Assembly: GCF_900091555.1 (NCBI RefSeq)
Contig: NZ_FMCX01000004.1
Location: 1-64,000 of the forward strand
Direction of reading: 5' to 3'
From: Micromonospora mirobrigensis
GTDB taxonomy: Bacteria; Actinomycetota; Actinomycetes; Mycobacteriales; Micromonosporaceae
DNA length: 64,000 nucleotides
Below, in pieces: positions 60,097 to 64,000 of the stretch (position 1 is its first letter; every line of letters begins with the position of its first letter). The notes below the pieces were generated by a model. The model ran no database searches. It was not told the DNA's origin and saw nothing but the letters and a program-made list of their open reading frames with translations. A program made the translations under genes and the position numbers.

Positions 60097-60534
60097 ATGT
60101 CCACCGCTCCCCCGCTCACCGGCCAGGTGCTCGGCCAAGCCCACCACGCCACCCGGGCCGTGCTCGACCGCGAACTGGCCGCGATCGGGATCTCGTTTGC
60201 CCAGTCGGTCGCCCTGAACCTCGTCGCCGCCGAGGGCGGCGCGGTGCGGCGGGCCGCCCTCGTGGCCGCGATGACCGCCGCCCTCAAGGCCGAGGAACCG
60301 CTCGTGGCGGTAACCGTCGAGGAACTGCTGGCCGCCGGACTGCTCACCGGCGGGCCCGGGCTGGCGCTCACCGGACCCGGGCGCGCCGTCCACGAACGGG
60401 TCCGCGCGGCCGTCGCCACCATCACCACCCGCCTGTACGCGGACATCCCGGCGCCGGACCTGGCCGTCGCCGGCCGGGTGGTGGACCTGGTGCGGCGGCG
60501 CGCCGACGCGGAACTGGCCGACGCCGGCCGGTAG
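60097..60534 (+). CDS. MarR-like winged-helix protein
   Basis: 145 residues. ISFAQSVALNLVAAEGGAVR, VTVEELLAAGLLTGGPGLAL and LTGPGRAVHERVRAAVATIT give the MarR-like pattern, but the recognition helix region (RRAALVAAMTAALKAEEPLV) is degenerate. AAAGGGG lies 5 nt before the ATG. May be a second sensor protein or a partner of the divergent MarR. Confidence 0.7.
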   Translation: MSTAPPLTGQVLGQAHHATRAVLDRELAAIGISFAQSVALNLVAAEGGAVRRAALVAAMTAALKAEEPLVAVTVEELLAAGLLTGGPGLALTGPGRAVHERVRAAVATITTRLYADIPAPDLAVAGRVVDLVRRRADAELADAGR

Positions 60535-60600
60535 GCGCCCAGCGGGGCCGGTGCGACCCCCTCGCCCCGGCCCCGCTTCCCCTCGCCCCCACGCGCGTCA

Positions 60601-61599
60601 TCAGTGTTGCGGGATGTTCTGTACCCCGATCCGGCGGCGGAACACCCAGTAGGTCCAACCTTGGTAGGCGAGCACGATCGGGGTGAACACCACGGCCACC
60701 CAGGTCATGATCTTCAAGGTGTAGGGGGTGGACGAGGCGTTGGTGGCGGTCAGCGTGCCCGCGGCGTCCAGGCTGGACGGCAGCACGTTGGGAAACAGCG
60801 CGGCGAACAGGGTGGCCACGGCCAGGGCGATCGCCACGGCGGTGCCGGTGAACGCCCAGCCCTCCCGGCGTACCCGGGCGGCGGCCAGACCGGCGACCAG
60901 GGCCAGCGCCGCGCCGACGGCGAGCACGACGGCGGCGGCGCTGGAGCGGATGCTCAGCGTCCAGGCCAGGAAGACCACCGCCACCACGGCGGTGCCGACA
61001 CCGAGCTTGACGGCCAGGGCGCCGGCGCGCTCGCGGATGTCGCCGGTGGTCTTCAGGGCGATGAACACCGCGCCGTGGGTGAGGAACAGCGCCGCGGTGG
61101 TCACCCCGCCGAGCAGGGCGTACGGGTTGAGCAGGTCCACCAGGCCGCCGACGTACTCGTGGTCGGCGTCAAGTGGCACGCCGCGCAGGATGTTGGCGAA
61201 CGCGACGCCCCACAGGATCGCCGGGACCAGCGAGCCGACGAAGATCGCGGTGTCCCAGCGGCGCTTCCAGGAGGCCTCGGGCCGCTTGTGGCGGTACTCG
61301 AAGGCCACGCCGCGGACGATCAGCGCGAGCAGGATCAGCAGCAGCGGCAGGTAGAAGCCGGAGAAGAGGGTGGCGTACCACTCGGGGAAGGCGGCGAACA
61401 TGGCGCCGCCGGCGGTGATCAGCCAGACCTCGTTGCCGTCCCAGACCGGGCCGATGGTGTTGATCAGGACGCGGCGTTGCCGGTCGTCGCGGCCGAGTAC
61501 CGGCAGCAGCATGCCGACGCCGAAGTCGAAGCCCTCGAGGATGAAGTAGCCGGTGAACAGCACGGCGACGAGGAGAAACCAGATGGTGGTCAGTTCCAC
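60601..61599 (-). CDS. cydB: cytochrome bd oxidase subunit II
   Basis: 332 residues with about 8-9 spans. LEGFDFGVGMLLPVLGRDDR is the N-terminal signature and GPVWDGNEVWLITAGGAMFA is the conserved loop. It starts 16 bp after cydA (GTG, GGAG upstream), so the two form an operon. cydCD, needed for assembly, are not in the window. Confidence 0.94.
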   Translation of the reverse strand: MELTTIWFLLVAVLFTGYFILEGFDFGVGMLLPVLGRDDRQRRVLINTIGPVWDGNEVWLITAGGAMFAAFPEWYATLFSGFYLPLLLILLALIVRGVAFEYRHKRPEASWKRRWDTAIFVGSLVPAILWGVAFANILRGVPLDADHEYVGGLVDLLNPYALLGGVTTAALFLTHGAVFIALKTTGDIRERAGALAVKLGVGTAVVAVVFLAWTLSIRSSAAAVVLAVGAALALVAGLAAARVRREGWAFTGTAVAIALAVATLFAALFPNVLPSSLDAAGTLTATNASSTPYTLKIMTWVAVVFTPIVLAYQGWTYWVFRRRIGVQNIPQH

Positions 61600-61615
61600 G
61601 GGAGGCTCCGGGGTT

Positions 61616-63049
61616 TCAGTAGGCGAAGGCGAGCGGGCGCTCGGCGTCGTCGGTGTCGTCGTCGACCGGCGCCGGGGTGAGGTCGGGTACGCCGGCGCGG
61701 GCGTACCGGACCAGCAGCTTGAACTCGATTACCGCGAGAGTGGCGTAGATCAGCGTGAAGGCGGTGAAGGAGGTGAGCACCTCGGTCAGGGACACACTGC
61801 GCGACACCCCGTTACGGGTGAGCATCTCGCCGAAGACGATCCACGGCTGGCGGCCCATCTCGGTGAAGATCCAGCCGAAGGAGTTGGCCAGCAGCGGCAG
61901 CACGGGCAGGACCAGGCCGGCGCGCAGCAGCCACCGGCTGGTGGGGGTGCGGCCCTTGCGCTGGCTCCAGAGCACCAGCAGGGCGATCGCGGCGGCGGCC
62001 AGCCCGAAGCCGATCATCATCCGGAAGCTCCAGTAGGTGACCGGGATGATCGGGGTGTAGCTGCCGGGGCCGTACTGGCTGGCGTACTGGGCCTGCAGGT
62101 CGTTGATGCCGTGCACGGTGCCGTTCGGGTCGCCGGTGCCTAGGTAGGACAGCAGGTAGGGGATCTTCAGGGCGAACACCTCGCGGCTGCCGTCGAGGCT
62201 GCCGATGGTCAGCACGGAGAACGAGGCGGGGCTCTCGGTGGTGTAGAGGCCCTCGGCGGCGGCCATCTTCATCGGCTGCACCTGGGTCATGATCTTGCCC
62301 TGGATGTCGCCGGTGATCAGTACCGCCGTGGTGGCGACCATGACCGTCCAGGCGCCGAACTTCGTGGCGAACCGGTAGGCGCCGGTGTCGGTGCTGTCGC
62401 GGTTGCGCATCACGTGCCACAGCCCGACGGTGAGCACCAGCGACCCGGCGACCAGGAACGACCCGGCCAGGGTGTGCGGGAAGGTGATCAGGGCAACCTT
62501 GTTGGTGAGCACGGCGACGAAGTCGGTCAGCTCGGCCCGGCCGCTGTCGGGGTTGATCCGGAACCCGACCGGGTTCTGCATGAACGAGTTCGCGGCGAGG
62601 ATGAAGTACGCCGACAGGTTGGTGCCGATCGCGGCGGCCCAGATGCTGGCCAGGTGGACCCGCTTGGGCAGCCGGTCCCAGCCGAAGATCCACAGGCCGA
62701 TGAAGGTCGACTCCAGGAAGAAGGCCACCAGGGCCTCGATCGCCAGGGGGGCACCGAAGATGTCGCCGACGAAGCGGGAGTAGTCCGACCAGTTCATGCC
62801 GAACTGGAACTCCTGCACGATGCCGGTCACCACGCCCATCGCGAAGTTGATCAAGAAGAGCTTGCCGTAGAACTTCGTCAGCTTGAGGTAGCGCTCGTTG
62901 CCGGTGCGGTGCCACAGCGTCTGGAGGATCGCCACCAGCACCGACAGGCCGATGGTCAGCGGCACGAAAAGGAAGTGGTAGACGGTGGTGACACCGAACT
63001 GCCAGCGGGCGACGTCCAACGCGTCCACCTGGAACCCCCAGCTCTGCAT
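61616..63049 (-). CDS. cydA: cytochrome bd oxidase subunit I
   Basis: 477 residues. DVARWQFGVTTVYHFLFVPL has the haem-ligand His in helix 1; FPHTLAGSFLVAGSLVLTVG holds the b558 His region and FTEMGRQPWIVFGEMLTRNG the quinol loop end. It oxidises menaquinol and reduces O2 with high affinity, an NO- and hypoxia-tolerant oxidase. The ATG at 63049 lies immediately after two overlapping palindromes. The Q-loop is of the short type. Confidence 0.95.
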   Translation of the reverse strand: MQSWGFQVDALDVARWQFGVTTVYHFLFVPLTIGLSVLVAILQTLWHRTGNERYLKLTKFYGKLFLINFAMGVVTGIVQEFQFGMNWSDYSRFVGDIFGAPLAIEALVAFFLESTFIGLWIFGWDRLPKRVHLASIWAAAIGTNLSAYFILAANSFMQNPVGFRINPDSGRAELTDFVAVLTNKVALITFPHTLAGSFLVAGSLVLTVGLWHVMRNRDSTDTGAYRFATKFGAWTVMVATTAVLITGDIQGKIMTQVQPMKMAAAEGLYTTESPASFSVLTIGSLDGSREVFALKIPYLLSYLGTGDPNGTVHGINDLQAQYASQYGPGSYTPIIPVTYWSFRMMIGFGLAAAAIALLVLWSQRKGRTPTSRWLLRAGLVLPVLPLLANSFGWIFTEMGRQPWIVFGEMLTRNGVSRSVSLTEVLTSFTAFTLIYATLAVIEFKLLVRYARAGVPDLTPAPVDDDTDDAERPLAFAY

Positions 63050-63085
63050 ACTACGAGACGTAGTAAATACTACTGCGCGTCGTAG
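63050..63085. promoter_or_regulatory. palindromic operator upstream of cydAB
   Basis: Two overlapping inverted repeats: ACTACG-AGA-CGTAGT (63050-63064) and GTAGTA-AA-TACTAC (63060-63073). A third CGTAG follows at 63081-63085. On the cydA strand this includes TAGTAT, a likely -10. Overlapping sites next to the start suggest repression. It is not a Rex site (no TTGTGA-type half-sites). Confidence 0.7.
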
Positions 63086-63203
63086 AGATTTCGGCAGGGG
63101 CCGGGGTCCCCTACCCACCCGGGACCAATGACCCTGATCACCTCCGCCGACCGGCCCGGGATCGGGTCACCGGCCCACCCGACGGCATGCGACCATCGGC
63201 GCG

Positions 63204-63980
63204 GTGACGACCACCCCGCACCCGTGGCGGCCACCGCTGATCTGGCGAGCCGCCCTCCTGCTCGCCCGCGCCGCCGTGGCGGCCCTGGCCCGCCTCGAGG
63301 TCAGCGGCGACGTGCCCGAACGGCTGCGCCGCGGCCCGCTGATCCTGGCCGCCAACCACATCAGCCCGTTCGACCCGGTGGTGCTGGCCGCCGCCTGCGC
63401 CACCCGCGGCGTCGCCCCCCGGATCATGGCCACCGGCGGCCTGTTCCGCGCTCCGGTGATCGGGTCGCTGATGCGCCGCGCCGGGCACCTGCGCGTCGAC
63501 CGGGGCACCGCCGCCGTGCACCGCGCCCTCGACGACGCCGCCTCGGCGGCCGCCGCCGGATCGGTGATCCTGGTCTACCCCGAGGGTCGCATCGGCCTGG
63601 ACCCCGGGATGTGGCCCGAACGCGGCAAGACCGGCGCCGCCCGCCTCGCCCTGGCCTGCGGCGCCCCCGTGATCCCCGTCGCCCAGTGGGGGTCCCACGA
63701 GATCCTGCCCTACCGCGCCCCCAAGGGCGCGCTGCGCGGCATCGCCCGGTCCCTGCTGCGCCGCCCGGTGGTCCGGGTGCGCTTCGGTGAACCGCTGGAC
63801 CTGCACGACCTGCCGCCCGGCGCCCCGGGCACCGCCCGGCGCGGCACCGACCGGATCATCGACGCCATCACCGACACCCTGGCGCCGCTGCGCCCCGACG
63901 AACCGGACCGGCCCCGACACGTCGACCCCGGCCGCCCGGTCGACACCAGCCGCGCGCACCGCCGCCGCCCGCCGGACTGA
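63204..63980 (+). CDS. plsC: 1-acyl-glycerol-3-phosphate acyltransferase (PlsC-like)
   Basis: 258 residues. Block I NHISPFDP (NHxxxxD), block II-like RIMATGGLFRAPVIG, block III VYPEGRIG and block IV APVIPVAQWG are those of the PlsC superfamily. It acylates lysophosphatidic acid or a related lipid. One hydrophobic N-terminal helix would attach it to the membrane. GTG start, no strong Shine-Dalgarno. Confidence 0.87.
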   Translation: MTTTPHPWRPPLIWRAALLLARAAVAALARLEVSGDVPERLRRGPLILAANHISPFDPVVLAAACATRGVAPRIMATGGLFRAPVIGSLMRRAGHLRVDRGTAAVHRALDDAASAAAAGSVILVYPEGRIGLDPGMWPERGKTGAARLALACGAPVIPVAQWGSHEILPYRAPKGALRGIARSLLRRPVVRVRFGEPLDLHDLPPGAPGTARRGTDRIIDAITDTLAPLRPDEPDRPRHVDPGRPVDTSRAHRRRPPD

Positions 63981-64000
63981 CCTCACGCGGGCGATTCCGC

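Noticed and set aside
1-64000. CRISPR arrays or large gene clusters for natural products
   Set aside because: No array of short repeats with spacers and no PKS/NRPS-type modules were seen.

Overview
The window is very GC-rich actinobacterial chromosome. Gene content, the GTG/TTG starts, the preserved block pgsA – DUF881 – DUF1290 – DUF881 – gcvH – garA – ftsR – DUF151 – merR (same order as around Rv1822–Rv1830 of Mycobacterium tuberculosis) and overall protein style point to Micromonosporaceae, most likely Micromonospora. This is inference from protein families, not from an rRNA gene. Many genes start directly on a TANNNT hexamer 6–7 nt upstream, i.e. leaderless transcripts.

Layout. 0–8 kb: the 5' end of an IS110-type transposase, an MFS exporter with a small winged-helix gene, a geranylgeranyl-reductase-like flavoprotein, a Tat-exported 5'-nucleotidase, an AbiEii-like pair and a secreted lytic-transglycosylase-like protein. 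8.4–17.3 kb: a complete formate dehydrogenase/selenocysteine island: catalytic subunit with an in-frame UGA and a SECIS hairpin, iron–sulfur subunit, NrfD membrane subunit, tRNA-Sec, selA and selB; selD is not in the window. 17.3–22.3 kb: small genes, a HhH-GPD DNA glycosylase, a tandem universal stress protein, a SpoIIE-type phosphatase and a MarR regulator.

22.6–37.1 kb: the conserved pgsA-to-merR block, then an apparent insertion holding a nitric oxide synthase, a flavohaemoglobin and a DivIVA-like coiled-coil gene in one operon, followed by an NAD(P)-binding protein and a sirtuin, and then gcvP behind a glycine riboswitch. 37–50 kb: metabolism and regulation, including aminodeoxychorismate synthase, an AraC regulator, a drug-type ABC exporter with divergent TetR and a clear operator, peptide deformylase, an ECF sigma factor with SnoaL-like tail, HxlR/nitroreductase, a TSUP transporter, an endonuclease/phosphatase-family protein, and folD behind a ZTP riboswitch.

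50.5–52.7 kb is the most unusual part: a tyrosine recombinase whose start codon lies inside a 28-bp dif-like palindrome, a small P-loop ATPase gene, and then a 28-bp site that matches the actinobacterial dif pattern as I remember it. This suggests that the window contains the chromosome-dimer resolution site, i.e. the replication terminus, and a one-gene module between two Xer-type sites. 52.8–64 kb: an OFA-family (oxalate/formate) transporter with its small subunit and a strong terminator, an SDR/patatin divergent pair, a peroxiredoxin, hydrolases, an Eis-type acetyltransferase, two divergent MarR-like genes with shared operators, cytochrome bd oxidase (cydAB) and a PlsC acyltransferase.

Functional links: formate handling (formate dehydrogenase, OFA carrier), one-carbon metabolism (gcvH, gcvP, folD, pabB, with two riboswitches) and respiration/NO defence (cydAB, NOS, flavohaemoglobin) recur across the window.
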